From contig NC_046679.1 in assembly GCF_009870125.1 (NCBI RefSeq), positions 22,382,001-22,446,000 of the forward strand: a stretch of DNA of 64,000 nt, in the 5' to 3' direction. Under the pieces are notes generated by a model, which saw nothing but the letters and a program-made list of their open reading frames with translations, was not told the DNA's origin and did not search any database. Positions 23,201 to 33,986 of this stretch are shown one piece after another (position 1 is the first letter of the stretch; each line of letters starts with the position of its first letter). The stretch comes from Drosophila pseudoobscura (Eukaryota; Arthropoda; Insecta; Diptera; Drosophilidae). Position numbers and translations under genes: made by a program.

Positions 23201-25116
23201 CTGGGTGACCCGATCCTAGGCGACTCTAGCTTGGGGGAACCATCCCTGGGAGAGTTGCTGAGGGAGCGTCGAGCCTTGGACACCAACTTGTTGCTCATTT
23301 CCACATTGGGACTGCGCCTGGCCCCAGCCAGGGACTGCCTCATCTGGGACAGTTTGTTCTCCCGGGGACTGGCAAAGAACAGAGATGGTCCCTTGCGAGG
23401 CGAGGTCCTGGGTGTCTTGGCCTTTTCCTGATCGGCCGCTCGTTGGGCAGCGGTTCGTTTCAGTGAATGGAAGGGCAGACGAGTCGGTGTGGTGAGGCAC
23501 TGACGACGCGCCTGCAGCAGAGATGGTCGCTTCGGCGCGGCCACAGGCGTGGTTGGCTCTGCTCGATTGGCAGCAATCTGCTTTTTGGTACTCGTCAGCA
23601 GAGCCCGTTTCATCAGGGACTGTGGCGTTCGCTTGGGGGTCGCCGCAGCCGCCAGTCTCTTCGGTGTCTTGGCCACTTTGTGCGACGGAGCTGGAGCTGG
23701 AGATGGCGGCGTGTCCGCTTGGGTTATGTCTATGACGAGCGGCGAGGCACCTGACGATTCGTCGGCGCTGTCGGACACAATGATGGGCGTATGCTTGAGC
23801 GTGGGACGCAGCTTTTGTGGTGTTGTCAGGTCAATGAGATACATGGAGGTCTTCCTCCGGGTCTTCTTCGATGTGGATGGTGTGCTGAAGTCGAGCAGAT
23901 CCCGACTGCAGCTGTCCTCATTCAGCTCCGACAGCACGCTCTTTGGAGTGCTGTAGACGCTCTTGGGCGTGGAGATTGTCGTCACGTTGGGTTTGCGGAC
24001 ACATGTGAAGGACTTCTCCGTCTTGACACCAGTCTCGCGGGGCGAGAACGAGGTGATGACCACATCGGAGAGGGCGCAGAGCTTCAGCAGCTTTTTGTGA
24101 CTGGCTGGTGGGGTGGCGGTGTTCTCCTTGTTTTGCGTGGCATCCAGAAGATCTACTTTCGGAGTCTGACCAGCTTCGGCTGCTGGCTCGTCGTCTGCAT
24201 TTGGCGGAGTCTTGCAGCGTTGGCTCTCGTCTGCCTCCACATGGGCATCGCTTTCATCCCGCGACTCAATCGAAGTGTTGCCCTCGTCATCCGAATTGAT
24301 GCAATAGCGAAAGCTGGAAAGAAAACATTGATGATTATAGGGCCAAATTCTAGGACAACCAACATATGTAGGGAATATGTGTGCACAGACACAGACACAA
24401 ACGGAAAAAAAACACACACACACACACAAACACACCCAGAGTGATGAAGGATATTTTAGGGTTGGCCATCGTCTACCTGGGTGACTGCCGGCCCTGCCAG
24501 ACGGTTTCACTTACTTGTGCACGGTCAAACGCTTGTCGATCTGAGGACGGTGGGACTGCAACTGTAAGGCAAACAGAGGGAAACAAAGGGAAAGTTCGTC
24601 TTGAGAAACTGTACTTGGTACTGTATGTGGTACTATCTGCAGAGGAGATACTCCGAATCGACATACCTTCAGGGATGGGCAGGAGTTGGAAGCCTGCTCA
24701 ACGGGCGACAGGCGTTCGGGAGTGCGCGGCACATCCTCCGTCTCGGAGATCTTGGGGAACTCCCAAGTGTAGACCTGATTGAGTATGGTGATGCGTCCGC
24801 CATGTAGCAGCGGCCGCTTGCCGTGCAGAACCTTATCGTTCAGATGGACGAGCTCCTTAATCGATTTGTTGTTGATGGTTACCTGGGGACAAACACATGC
24901 TGTTGATAGGGCAAATCGATGCACTCCCCCCCCTCCACTCACCCTGCCGAAGGCGTCGCATTTTATTTCGCAAAGCAGCTCCTCAACCTGGGGCCCATCC
25001 AGGACCAGGTCACAGCTCAGATACGAACCCACCTGGAAGGTGCGTCCTTTGGCCGCCACAACCACGGGCAAGCCGCTTTCGTCAACATACCGCAATTTAG
25101 CGCCATCCAAAGACAT
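14247..25116 (-). CDS. Giant FHA-domain nuclear protein with repeats and a basic tail
   Basis: The seven exons, in transcript order, are 25,116-24,943, 24,882-24,667, 24,561-24,515, 24,313-22,878, 22,817-22,752, 22,696-22,247 and 22,183-14,247. All have GT/AG borders and the phases agree, giving 3,441 residues. An FHA fold spans about residues 1-105 (GRTFQVGSYLSCDLVLDG early, LLHGGRITI late). However, the phosphate-binding Arg is Ser31 and the usual S-R-x-H stretch is E-E-L-L (45-48). Residues 150-800 are rich in SP/TP sites of CDK type. A 9-residue acidic repeat fills 1,509-1,697. From about 2,610 come many RRGRKPS-like AT-hook-type motifs and two REGRNLPRKNYTE blocks. KVHF at 3,412-3,415 fits the PP1-docking RVxF motif. 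The overall plan resembles Ki-67. A chromosome-bound role is inference. Introns 22,818-22,877 and 22,184-22,246 stay open in frame. Confidence 0.88.
19482..20048 (-). repeat. Coding minisatellite: 21 copies of a 27-bp unit
   Basis: Inside the last exon of the FHA gene, 21 successive 9-residue units of the type VPEESLIEE run without a gap, residues 1,509-1,697. Variants alternate (EPEESLIKD, LPEESLIEE), which suggests that blocks of two or more units were duplicated. Units drift at the C-terminal end (IQDDSIALE). Copy number is likely to vary between individuals. Confidence 0.92.
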
Positions 25117-26015
25117 TTTGATGGAAATGCTGCGGCCCGGCCGCAAAGTAGGAGTGTGAGTGGCGCAACTTTGGCTTTGGCTTGGGTGCAAAAAAAAAAC
25201 AGAAAAGAAGCCGCACGGCGGAGGAGACGAGCGAGACTTAAGCGAGTCGCGAATAAACACCTGGCCTAATAGTTGTTCACAGTAATTGGTACACTTTTCA
25301 CACAATAACTATGCTGTTTCCCCCTGCAGTACGATATTTTTAATATCTGTCGGAATTTTTTTTTGCAATGGACGCGCGAGTGTGACCTGCCAATCGGATG
25401 CAATTGCGCCAATGTAGGCGTTAAGTTCGAAATTGAGTTCCTTGGGGCTGACAACTCGTTTAAATGTATATTATGCAGGAATAGGTTTTCCAGTTTTTCA
25501 TTAACAAACAAAATAAAAGAAAAGCTACGTTTGCGGATTTTAGCTGGTTGTGAGTCGCTTCATGACATAACTACACTTAACAATTAAATAACAAGAAATA
25601 GTCGAGAATTTCACGAGTTGCATATGCTAATCTGGTCATACTAATAATTGATATCGAAATAATAAAAAAAAAAACAATTTGGACGAGAGCCGATGTATGA
25701 GCGTACTATGGTCGTTGGCAGTCATATAGAAACATAGCTCATTATTCGTATAAAATTAGCTAGTAACATTAGACGGAATACCAAAAATGAGGAATATGTA
25801 TAATCACTAACCATACTGTATATACAGTATATATATACTGTATGGTTAGTGGTATAATATAACTTAAATTTGTCAGTATATTTACGGTATATTTTGGTAT
25901 ATTTCGAAACGTCGATATATTCTATCGATAAATGTGATCCCAATAGCCGGAAAACAAAACAAAAAAAAGAATTTATAGTAAAGATAAAGAAATATTAGAA
26001 GAATCTACGAACAAA
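25117..26015. promoter_or_regulatory. Shared intergenic promoter region, FHA gene and CSN5
   Basis: The FHA gene and CSN5 are divergent, 0.9 kb apart. On the CSN5 side are a perfect DRE (TATCGATA, 25,923-25,930) and three GTATATTT cores at 25,876, 25,887 and 25,897, which match the Drosophila core-promoter Motif 6. Both are marks of broad housekeeping promoters. A 47-bp transposon remnant at 25,805-25,851 lies upstream of them. I see no TATA/Inr pair on the FHA side. Confidence 0.65.
25805..25851. mobile_element. 47-bp palindromic remnant of the foldback element
   Basis: It starts CACTAACCATACTGTATATA and ends ACTGTATGGTTAGTG, the same terminal sequence as the 1,949-bp element at 5,582-7,530, here joined almost end to end. 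It is flanked by a perfect 7-bp direct repeat GTATAAT (25,798-25,804 and 25,852-25,858). Same ends and same duplication length show it to be an insertion of the same family that lost nearly everything between the tips. It lies 164 bp before the CSN5 start codon. Confidence 0.85.
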
Positions 26016-27127
26016 ATGGATGTCGATGCTGCACAAAAGACTTGGGAGCTGGAGAACAACATACAGACTCTGCCCAGCTGTGACGAAATCTTCCGCTATG
26101 ATGCCGAACAGCAGCGTCAGATTATTGACGCCAAGCCCTGGGAAAAAGATCCACATTTTTTTAAGGACATAAAGATTTCAGCTCTGGCGCTGCTGAAGAT
26201 TGTCATGCACGCCCGCTCCGGGGGCACTCTCGAGGTTATGGGCTTAATGCTGGGCAAGGTTGAGGACAACACGATGGTGAGCAAACAAAAATAACAAACA
26301 AAAAGACAAAGAACCTCTTACGGTGAAGTCTCATTCGCCGGCAGATTGTGATGGACGCGTTTGCCCTGCCAGTGGAGGGCACTGAGACACGCGTGAATGC
26401 CCAGGCCCAGGCCTATGAGTACATGACTGCCTACATGGAGGCTGCCAAGGAGGTTGGGCGCATGGAGCATGCCGTCGGCTGGTACCACAGCCACCCCGGA
26501 TACGGCTGCTGGCTGTCTGGCATTGACGTTTCCACACAGATGCTGAATCAGACCTACCAGGAGCCCTTCGTGGCTATTGTGGTCGATCCTGTGCGCACTG
26601 TCTCTGCTGGCAAGGTTTGTCTGGGTGCCTTCCGCACCTATCCAAAGGGCTATAAGCCCCCAAACGAGGAGCCATCCGAGTACCAGACCATACCGTTGAA
26701 CAAGATTGAGGATTTCGGTGTGCACTGCAAGCAGTACTATCCGCTGGAGATTAGCTACTTCAAGTCGGCTCTGGACCGCAAATTGCTCGACTCCTTGTGG
26801 AACAAGTACTGGGTGAACACCCTTGGCAGCTCTGGGCTGCTGACCAACACGGAATACACCACAGGCCAGATCATGGACTTGTCCGAGAAGCTGGAGCAGA
26901 GTGAAAACTTTCTGGGTCGCGGTAAATATCGCATAGAAGCCGAGTCTTGAGCCTTCTAATTGCCAGCTTCTTATTTCACAGGCACCGATGTTAACGAGAA
27001 ACGCTCCGAGGACAAGCTGTCCAAAGCTACGCGCGACTGCAGCCGCTCCACAATTGAGTTGATACACGGCCTGATGGCCCAGATAGTCAAGGATAAGCTC
27101 TTCAATAAGGTGGGCCTGGGAAAATAG
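26016..27127 (+). CDS. CSN5: COP9 signalosome subunit 5 (JAMM deneddylase)
   Basis: The exons are 26,016-26,276, 26,345-26,921 and 26,982-27,127, with introns of 68 and 60 bp. They give 327 residues, the length I recall for the fly protein. The JAMM/MPN+ metalloprotease motif is complete: Glu73, then [14 protein letters not shown] with His135, His137 and Asp148, which bind zinc. As part of the COP9 signalosome it removes Nedd8 from cullins and so controls SCF-type ubiquitin ligases. The start is chosen from the family N-terminus ([15 protein letters not shown]). The final exon closes with [12 protein letters not shown]. The upstream DRE and Motif 6 elements agree with broad expression. Nothing suggests damage. 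Confidence 0.98.
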
Positions 27128-28579
27128 GGCCTCTGCTGCATTAGATCATTATAAAATACGATATTTCTATTGATTTCAAAATACACCGAGTGGATTGAAA
27201 TTTTTCTTTAAAAACGCTACTAGCTAGACTCCAGACAGCCAAATGACTGCTCACAGAATTATTCCTTAGTTGTTTGGATAATCTTTGGGACGAGGTTCGT
27301 TTATTTGAAATGGACTTTGGACAGCAGCAACTATGGCATTGCCTTCTCATCAATCAATTTGTTTCATCATTTATATCGTTAGGCGTATTTTATAACTTTT
27401 ATTCCCTGATTGCGTGTCTGTCAAGTGTCAGGACGGCCTGTTGGACACCGATACCGCTGTCTGCATAGGTCACAAGTGAAGTGTCAACGCTCTCCCTGCA
27501 CGTGGCCCAATCAATTTCTTTGACTAGAGGGGTGGCTTGGTCGCTTATTAAATACGTTGTCACGTTTATAGCCTGGTCCCTGGCATACCATCCCCCAGCA
27601 CCAGGTGGCGGTAATGCAAATACCAAGCTCCTTGCTACAGTGAACACTCGAGTCTCGAGGAATTTGTTTACTGCTACCGATAATAGTTGATAATTATCAA
27701 GGACTATACAATAACAATATGTTGCACAAAAAGTGGGCCGTAGACAGGGTTGTGCAAGGTTTTAATTCTCCTTTCATCTATGCTTCGTTACTGACCGTGG
27801 CCCGCGGCATATTCGGCACGTCTGTTTCGTCTGGAAAGCTGAGTTCGATCTGCAGTTTGCAGTCTTTACAATATTTTACAGTACAGTACTTTCAAAGGCC
27901 AGATCCGGTGATCCGGCTTCGTTTGCTTACCTCTTTTACATTATCTGATATATCTTATTGAGTTCATCCCGTCGGGAGTCCACTGTACTTTCCGCTCTCA
28001 CTCCAACCACATTCAACCGTTATCATCACTTTGACAATCCTGGCGTCGCACCATTAACATGTAATGTCAAATATTTGTGTGCAAGTGTAGGTGTTTTTGT
28101 GTGTTTGCTATACCCCCATAAATCCCTCTGCCCTAAGAACTTCTATAAACAATGCAACCGAATTCGGTTGGGGGGAATTTTTAAATCCCCAAATGTAAAT
28201 TGCGGCGTTAGACAGGCCAAATAATCCGACATCAAAAGCAAAATAATTCCAAGAAAAATTACATCGCAAACAGAAAGGGACACAGAAGATTCAGTAAATT
28301 GTCTTTTATAGAGATTTAGCTTCAAGTAAAACCCTCCGTACCATTCCGCACTGTAGGGAAAGCGGCTTTAGCGTGTGAGTTATTATAAAAGCCATAAACT
28401 AGGGGAAAATACTTCATTTTTGATACTTTATCGAAATGCGACAGTCAATTGGCCTCAACAAGGAGCAATGACATGAAATGTAATACTGCCCGACTAGGTG
28501 GGGGGTACTGAAAGGGAATAAGTGCGGACGGACTACTAAGAGGGGTAAGAGTAAGAGTGTAAGCTGAGTGCTGGTCGAC
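27128..28579. other. Gene-free stretch between CSN5 and Gyc-89Da
   Basis: It holds the 3' flank of CSN5 and the upstream region of Gyc-89Da. Open frames here are short and lack splice or family support. A CTCF-like core (AGGTGGCG) is at 27,603-27,610. Confidence 0.5.
27603..27610 (+). promoter_or_regulatory. Possible CTCF-like site (AGGTGGCG)
   Basis: The core AGGTGGCG in the context CCAGCACCAGGTGGCGG resembles the Drosophila CTCF binding consensus AGRTGGCGC. A short match like this can occur by chance. Confidence 0.3.
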
Positions 28580-28617
28580 TATAAAAGAGCTGGAACACAG
28601 GGGTAGACGTTTCATTC
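28580..28617 (+). promoter_or_regulatory. TATA box and initiator of Gyc-89Da
   Basis: TATAAAAG at 28,580-28,587 is followed by a TCATTC initiator at 28,612-28,617, with its A 34 bp after the first T of the TATA box. Transcription should start near 28,614. The Gyc-89Db promoter has the same GACTATAAAAG core and the same spacing. Confidence 0.65.
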
Positions 28618-28690
28618 GCACAGACAGAGCCAGCAGGAAAGCTTTAACACAGTACATAACATCCACAAGGACCGCACAAGGTCCGAAGCC

Positions 28691-28762
28691 ATGTCCCCAC
28701 AGCCACAGTCACACCCACACACGACAGCATCCTCCATCAGTGAAGCAGAACAAGGAAATTAA
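28691..28762 (+). other. Upstream open reading frame in the Gyc-89Da leader
   Basis: A 23-codon frame (MSPQPQSHPH... to a TAA) starts 77 bp after the predicted transcription start and ends well before the main start codon. It could lower translation of the cyclase. It depends on the leader staying unspliced across it. Confidence 0.35.
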
Positions 28763-29169
28763 AGCCACAACGGAAAAAGCAAAGGACGAGCAACGAGACC
28801 GACTGAAGAATATAATGGTAAAATTGTCGACTCTGCGGGATTGCGTGTGTGTTCGTGTGTGAAGTGCAGCCTGCTTGGGGACGCCTGTGTGTTTTAAATT
28901 GAATTTCCTTCAAATTAGAAACTAAATAGGGCTCGGATTCTGCCGGAGAAGATTGCCAACTAAAACGGAAATAAAAGAGAAAATAAGTAACGTTTAAACA
29001 AGAATTTTGAGCGAGTCTTAAAGTGTGGCATAGAAATTGGACCTGTTGAACAAGGTAGGCATACCATTGAGTTATCATTGACAGAGAGATAGAAAGCTGG
29101 GAGATGGGATGATGGAGACTCTTTTATGTTCCTATTTGCTTTCACAGATTCTCCAACAATCCATCAATC

Positions 29170-31173
29170 ATGTATGGCATGCTCTATGAGAGTGTCCAGC
29201 ACTATGTGCAGGAGGAGTACGGCACACACGTTTGGAAGAAGGTCTGTAACATCATCGACTGCAAGCACAACAGTTTCAAGACCCACCAGATCTATCCGGA
29301 CAAGCTGATGCCGGACATAGCGGCGGCCCTGTCCGCCTGCACGGGCGAGTCCTTCGACTCCTGTATGAACTTCTTTGGGAAGTGCTTCGTCAGGTTCTTT
29401 AGCAACTTTGGCTACGACAAGATGATTCGCTCCACGGGCCGATATTTCTGCGACTTTCTGCAGTCCATCGACAACATTCACCTGATCATGCGGTTCACCT
29501 ATCCCAAGATGAAGTCGCCGAGCATGCAGCTGACCAGCATGGACGACAAGGGGGCTGTCATCCTCTATCGGAGCAGTCGAACGGGCATGTCCAAGTACCT
29601 TATTGGGCAGATGACGGAGGTGGCCCAGGAATTTTATGGCCTGCAGATCAAGGCATATGTAATCGAGAGCCAAAACGACATCAGCGGCGGGACTGCGGGT
29701 CCCATCAAGATGACGGATGGTCCGCTTACTGTCATCGTAAAGTACCGCCTGGACTTCGACAACTCTGAATATATGGCCAAGCGTGTGAACACGGAGGCAC
29801 ATCCCTCGCAGCTGAAGATGCCCACGGTGAAACTGGACGTTTTTCTGGACCTTTTCCCCTTCACCTTCGTCCTGAACCACGACATGAAGATTACACATGC
29901 CGGGGAGAAGATTGTGGAGACATGGATAATGCACAATCCTGGGGCTAATCTCAAGGGCTTCATAGGCACTCACGTGATGGACCTGTTCCACTGTCGACGG
30001 CCCAAGGACACCACCATCGATTGGGACACATTGATCCAGATGCGGGCGGTTCTCTTCGAGTTCGAGCTGATCCGTACGGGGCATAATCGGGATGCCTACG
30101 ACGCAGCCCTGAACATGGACTTTGAGAACTACGACGAGATGGATCTAAACGAGGCGCAGACCATAGCCATTACTAAGTCCAAGGAGTTCAATGACGCACA
30201 TCCTGCCGAGGCGGAGCTGGCTGCTGGAGAGGACGAAATCGATCCGGCCACGGGTGAACGTCGCTCCTCCCAGGGTCTGAAATCCATTCTGCTCAAGGGT
30301 CAGATGTTCTACATAAAGGATGTGGACTCGATGATTTTCCTGTGCAGTCCGTTGATCGAGAACCTGGATGAACTGCATGCCATTGGTCTGTACCTGAACG
30401 ATCTCAACCCGCATGGCCTAAGCAGGGAGCTGGTCATGGCTGGCTGGCAGCACTGCTCCAAGCTGGAGATCATGTTCGAGAAGGAGGAGCAGCGATCTGA
30501 TGAACTGGAAAAGTCCTTAGAGCTTGCTGACTCTTGGAAACGTCAGGGTGATGACCTCCTATACTCCATGATCCCTCGTCCCATTGCCGAACGAATGAGG
30601 AACAGCCAGGAGCAGGTTTGTGAGAGCTTCGAGGAGGTCTCCGTCATCTTCATCGAGGTCCTGAATGTCTACGACGGCGGCTTGAACAGCATTCAGGGAG
30701 CCATGATGGCAGTGAATACGCTGAACAAGGTTTTCTCGGTTCTCGATAAGGAAATCATTTCCCCGTTCGTCTACAAAGTGGAGACAGTGGGCATGGTCTA
30801 CATGGCGGTGTCCGGGGCACCGGACGTCAATCCCTTGCATGCGCAGCACGCGTGTGATATGGCACTGCGCGTGATGAAGAAGTTTCATCCCAAGGATATG
30901 GGCGATGTGGCTATTCGGGTGGGCATCAACTCGGGTCCCGTGGTGGCCGGAGTCGTTGGCCAAAAGGTTCCCCGTTATTGCCTCTTCGGGGATACGGTCA
31001 ATACCGCCTCCCGCATGGAGAGCAGCAGTGATCCCTGGAAGATTCAGCTCTCCAAATACACGGCAGACAAGGTGCGAGAACTTGGCTACAAGGTCGAGTC
31101 CCGTGGCACTGTCAAGGTCAAGGGTAAGGGCGAAATGGAGACCTATTGGCTGCTCGAGGGACCAGAGGGCTAA
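29170..31173 (+). CDS. Gyc-89Da: Atypical soluble guanylyl cyclase subunit (Gyc-89Da)
   Basis: A single coding exon of 667 residues; an acceptor (TTTCACAG) about 20 bp before the ATG shows a spliced leader. The haem H-NOX domain (1-185) has the axial His104 and the YRSSR motif (Y133, S135, R137). An HNOBA/PAS-like region (about 215-430), a short coiled coil (430-465) and a cyclase domain (467-667) follow. In that domain both metal-binding aspartates are replaced, by Glu496 in FIEVLNV and Met542 in VGMVYM. Glu538 (KVET), Cys604 (PRYCLF), Asn611 and Arg615 remain. So it should supply guanine recognition and need a partner that carries the metal site. Gyc-88E is the published partner of the 89D subunits, and together they sense oxygen in fly neurons. 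Gyc-89Db lies 4.8 kb downstream as a tandem copy. Confidence 0.95.
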   Translation: MYGMLYESVQHYVQEEYGTHVWKKVCNIIDCKHNSFKTHQIYPDKLMPDIAAALSACTGESFDSCMNFFGKCFVRFFSNFGYDKMIRSTGRYFCDFLQSIDNIHLIMRFTYPKMKSPSMQLTSMDDKGAVILYRSSRTGMSKYLIGQMTEVAQEFYGLQIKAYVIESQNDISGGTAGPIKMTDGPLTVIVKYRLDFDNSEYMAKRVNTEAHPSQLKMPTVKLDVFLDLFPFTFVLNHDMKITHAGEKIVETWIMHNPGANLKGFIGTHVMDLFHCRRPKDTTIDWDTLIQMRAVLFEFELIRTGHNRDAYDAALNMDFENYDEMDLNEAQTIAITKSKEFNDAHPAEAELAAGEDEIDPATGERRSSQGLKSILLKGQMFYIKDVDSMIFLCSPLIENLDELHAIGLYLNDLNPHGLSRELVMAGWQHCSKLEIMFEKEEQRSDELEKSLELADSWKRQGDDLLYSMIPRPIAERMRNSQEQVCESFEEVSVIFIEVLNVYDGGLNSIQGAMMAVNTLNKVFSVLDKEIISPFVYKVETVGMVYMAVSGAPDVNPLHAQHACDMALRVMKKFHPKDMGDVAIRVGINSGPVVAGVVGQKVPRYCLFGDTVNTASRMESSSDPWKIQLSKYTADKVRELGYKVESRGTVKVKGKGEMETYWLLEGPEG

Positions 31174-33986
31174 ACGATTGAAAAGAAATGAAAAAAAAAA
31201 TGATTTATGATTTAATGTAGAACACCTGCACTCAAAATATTGTACTACACTTATAACTAGTTGCAATAAAAGAGAATTTCCCTCTTTCTACTTTCAGTTT
31301 GATTGAATCTAAGTCTAAGTATATCAGATATCTCATCTGAGGTCACAAACCCTAGTTTTACGACACTCGTAAACGGGAATTTAGTTAACAACCGCTTTCC
31401 TTTTGCTCGAACGGAACTCCTCGTCTAACTGACGAGGGTCTCATTTCTAGCCCCATTCCCAGCAGACAACCCATTTCCGAATATCCCTTTTTAATAACTT
31501 TTATGGGGAGATTGCGTGTCGTTTGGCACACCATCTATAGCTATCCACGCAGGCCCAACTATCATAAGCCCATGTAAGTCGTAAATGGGCTGAGTTCTGC
31601 ACTGAGAACAAATCTTTGAAATCAAGAATACGAGTGTAGGTATGTCTACTTGGACCTCAGATCCTTAAAGATATGTACATTTATGAGAGTTAATAGATAC
31701 ATAGATCGTAGCGTGGAAATATATCAGGATAGAAAGCTATTGGGCCACCTTTATCGATAGAAGTTCCTTTAAGGAAGAAGAACTCCTAGTAGAACAAACA
31801 AAAATATACTCAGTTTCTGAAAGCTTGTTCTATTCGATGTGGAACAGATGTGAAGACACAGTGAAGACAGCACACCAACATTCAATATTCAGGCTATAAT
31901 AATGATTCGACCGACATCATTCTTTATGATTCTGCGTTTGCGCTTTTCTCGTCTCTGGAAGCTTTTGATTGCCAGAAGATTATGCCATACGAGGGGCTGG
32001 ATGTGGCCTGACAATGATTTGAAATACCCTTAATACAGTGTGATATCACAGCAGTCAGCACACAGAATCTGGTTACACTTGCTATATTATTCCCTTATAG
32101 TAGTTATAAAGAGACGTGCAGATATCGCCTCGGCTATTGATCCTTTATGGGATCCTGTTACATACATTTACAAGAATGAAATATATCCCGATACTGTTTT
32201 TAAGTTCCAAACTAGTTTTAAGTATTGAAGGAAACATCCCTTAAGAATTTAGTCGACATATATCGAAAATTAAAATGCTCAAGATGTAATTAGTATTTTC
32301 TCTAAGTGCGTTCACTGGCGTTCATGGCTTTTGGAGTTCCTTTACCCTGCTCTTCTTACCGAAATGAAATTAAGCCATTTTGCGTGCACCGCAGAGAAGC
32401 TCAAGTGCCTGGACGTCTGCCAATTAATTCTAGACCAATAATGACAATGACCAATCGCACCCCCACACAGGACTAATTAAGTTTTTTATTTTGGTGAAAT
32501 GAAAGGACAAAACATGACGTCCCTCTCGTATTTAGTTTTGGCTCAATTTCTCATTTTAATCGGCCCTTTCCTGTGCGTTATTAATGACATTTTGAGTGGG
32601 TTTTAAGCGTTGCCAAAATAGCCCGTGCGTTCCGTGTCCGTGACTCTGACATCCAGCAGAGATGCTTGCTGGCCCATGTCCTCGCACATTATCTTCACTT
32701 TTGGCAATTCATGCGCTGCCCATAAAATTGTCAACGCTTATTTGAAAAGCTCTCCCGGACAGCCGTTTGGGTTAAGTAGGACAAAGGTTCGGTTGGGAGG
32801 CTGTGAGGCTGTAATGCTGTGGGGGAGCCCCACGATAGACAAATCCGAAATCCTCTTTAAATTGCTTTAAAGCACAACATCAAATATGTAGCCAGGACTC
32901 TCTCATTCACACACACACATGTTTATGAACGTTTGTATGTATTTATTGCAAAAGTATGCGTGAAAATGGAATGGCATTAAAAACAGTAGCCCCAACCCAC
33001 TGTCACCCATCCAACCACCAAGGGAAATGGGAAAATGCCAAGGCAAAAGCGAAAGCGAAAGGCTACGACAATGATACATTTGACGAGCAGTTAAAAGCAA
33101 AGACTTCCAGGGCTGGACGAGTGTCAAGAACATTCCCATATAGCGGAATGGATAGAGCTAGATTTGGAAAAAAATGCAGGCTTTATATAACATATGTACC
33201 AACTCAGATTAAGCTGAGTTGATTAAGGGCTCAAAATATTGATTATCATTGATGAAAGAACACAAAAATAGTTGAAGCCTTAGTTATACCTAGGAGGCCT
33301 TTTAGGTCCGTAAACGTTTATTGAAAATGATACACTTTACAGCCGCTGTAACCAATCTTCAAATCACTTTTTCCACTGTGAAACAAAACGGTGTATCACA
33401 AGAAAAATTCTAAGATTTGGGAAACTTTTGTGTTTTTAAGTTCAGCTCGTCCTAATGTAAAAAATCTTTATACAAATTCTTTATAACCCCCAAAAAAGTA
33501 GCCTGTTCAAGTGCTTCTATATAAACGTTCAAACCAACTCCATATAAAAAGTTTATTCAGATCAGAAAAGTAAAGCTCTTCTCTAAGAAGCCAAAGATGT
33601 ATGTACGAGAATTACCCATCCCTGCGAAAACCTTTTAAGTGTAACGCAAAGGAGTTTGAGACAAGGGACAATATTTTGCACGGAATGCCAAGAACGCGAG
33701 CACGTATTCGATGCTTATTGTGTGTGTACCATAAAAGAAATGAACAGAGAGAAAAATGAGTCCTTTGGCAGTGTGTCAATGTTGATACTTTATCGAGAAA
33801 GAGAGAAAGTGGCAATTGACATAGGACGGAGGACCCAGAGACCCGAAGCCAAGAGCATTGACTGCCGATGTCCATAATGATGATGATGATGATGGTCAAA
33901 CAGAGAAGTGCGTGTCGAGGCGCAAACACGGAGGTCGTAAGTGGCCCGGAAACATCCATCCAGCAGGAATCTGGCTGCGGGGGGAC
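31174..33986. other. Gene-free stretch between the two cyclase genes
   Basis: It contains the 3' flank of Gyc-89Da (AATAAA near 31,265), an INE-like repeat fragment at about 31,900-32,200, a CA run near 32,911 and an ATG-trinucleotide run at 33,876-33,893. No coding region is supported. Open frames are short and repeat-derived. Confidence 0.5.
31900..32200. repeat. INE-1/DINE-like repeat fragment, second copy
   Basis: The phrases TATGATTCTGCGTTTG, TACAGTGTGATATCA, GCCTCGGCTATTGAT and TTTATGGGATC match, in the same order, the repeat at 13,480-13,860. The middle has diverged or been deleted. Confidence 0.6.

Noticed and set aside
24314-24510. Start of the 589-residue minus-strand frame with a hydrophobic cysteine-rich leader
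   Set aside because: The leader is translated intron with a CA repeat. The acceptor at 24,314-24,316 places the exon start inside this frame.
27399-27647. 82-residue minus-strand frame downstream of CSN5
   Set aside because: No domain, splice signal or promoter support. The composition is not distinctive.
29164-30084. 306-residue minus-strand frame opposite Gyc-89Da
   Set aside because: It is antisense to a conserved coding exon and is a by-product of its codon use. It has no family similarity. The same applies to the 322-residue frame at 35,920-36,888.
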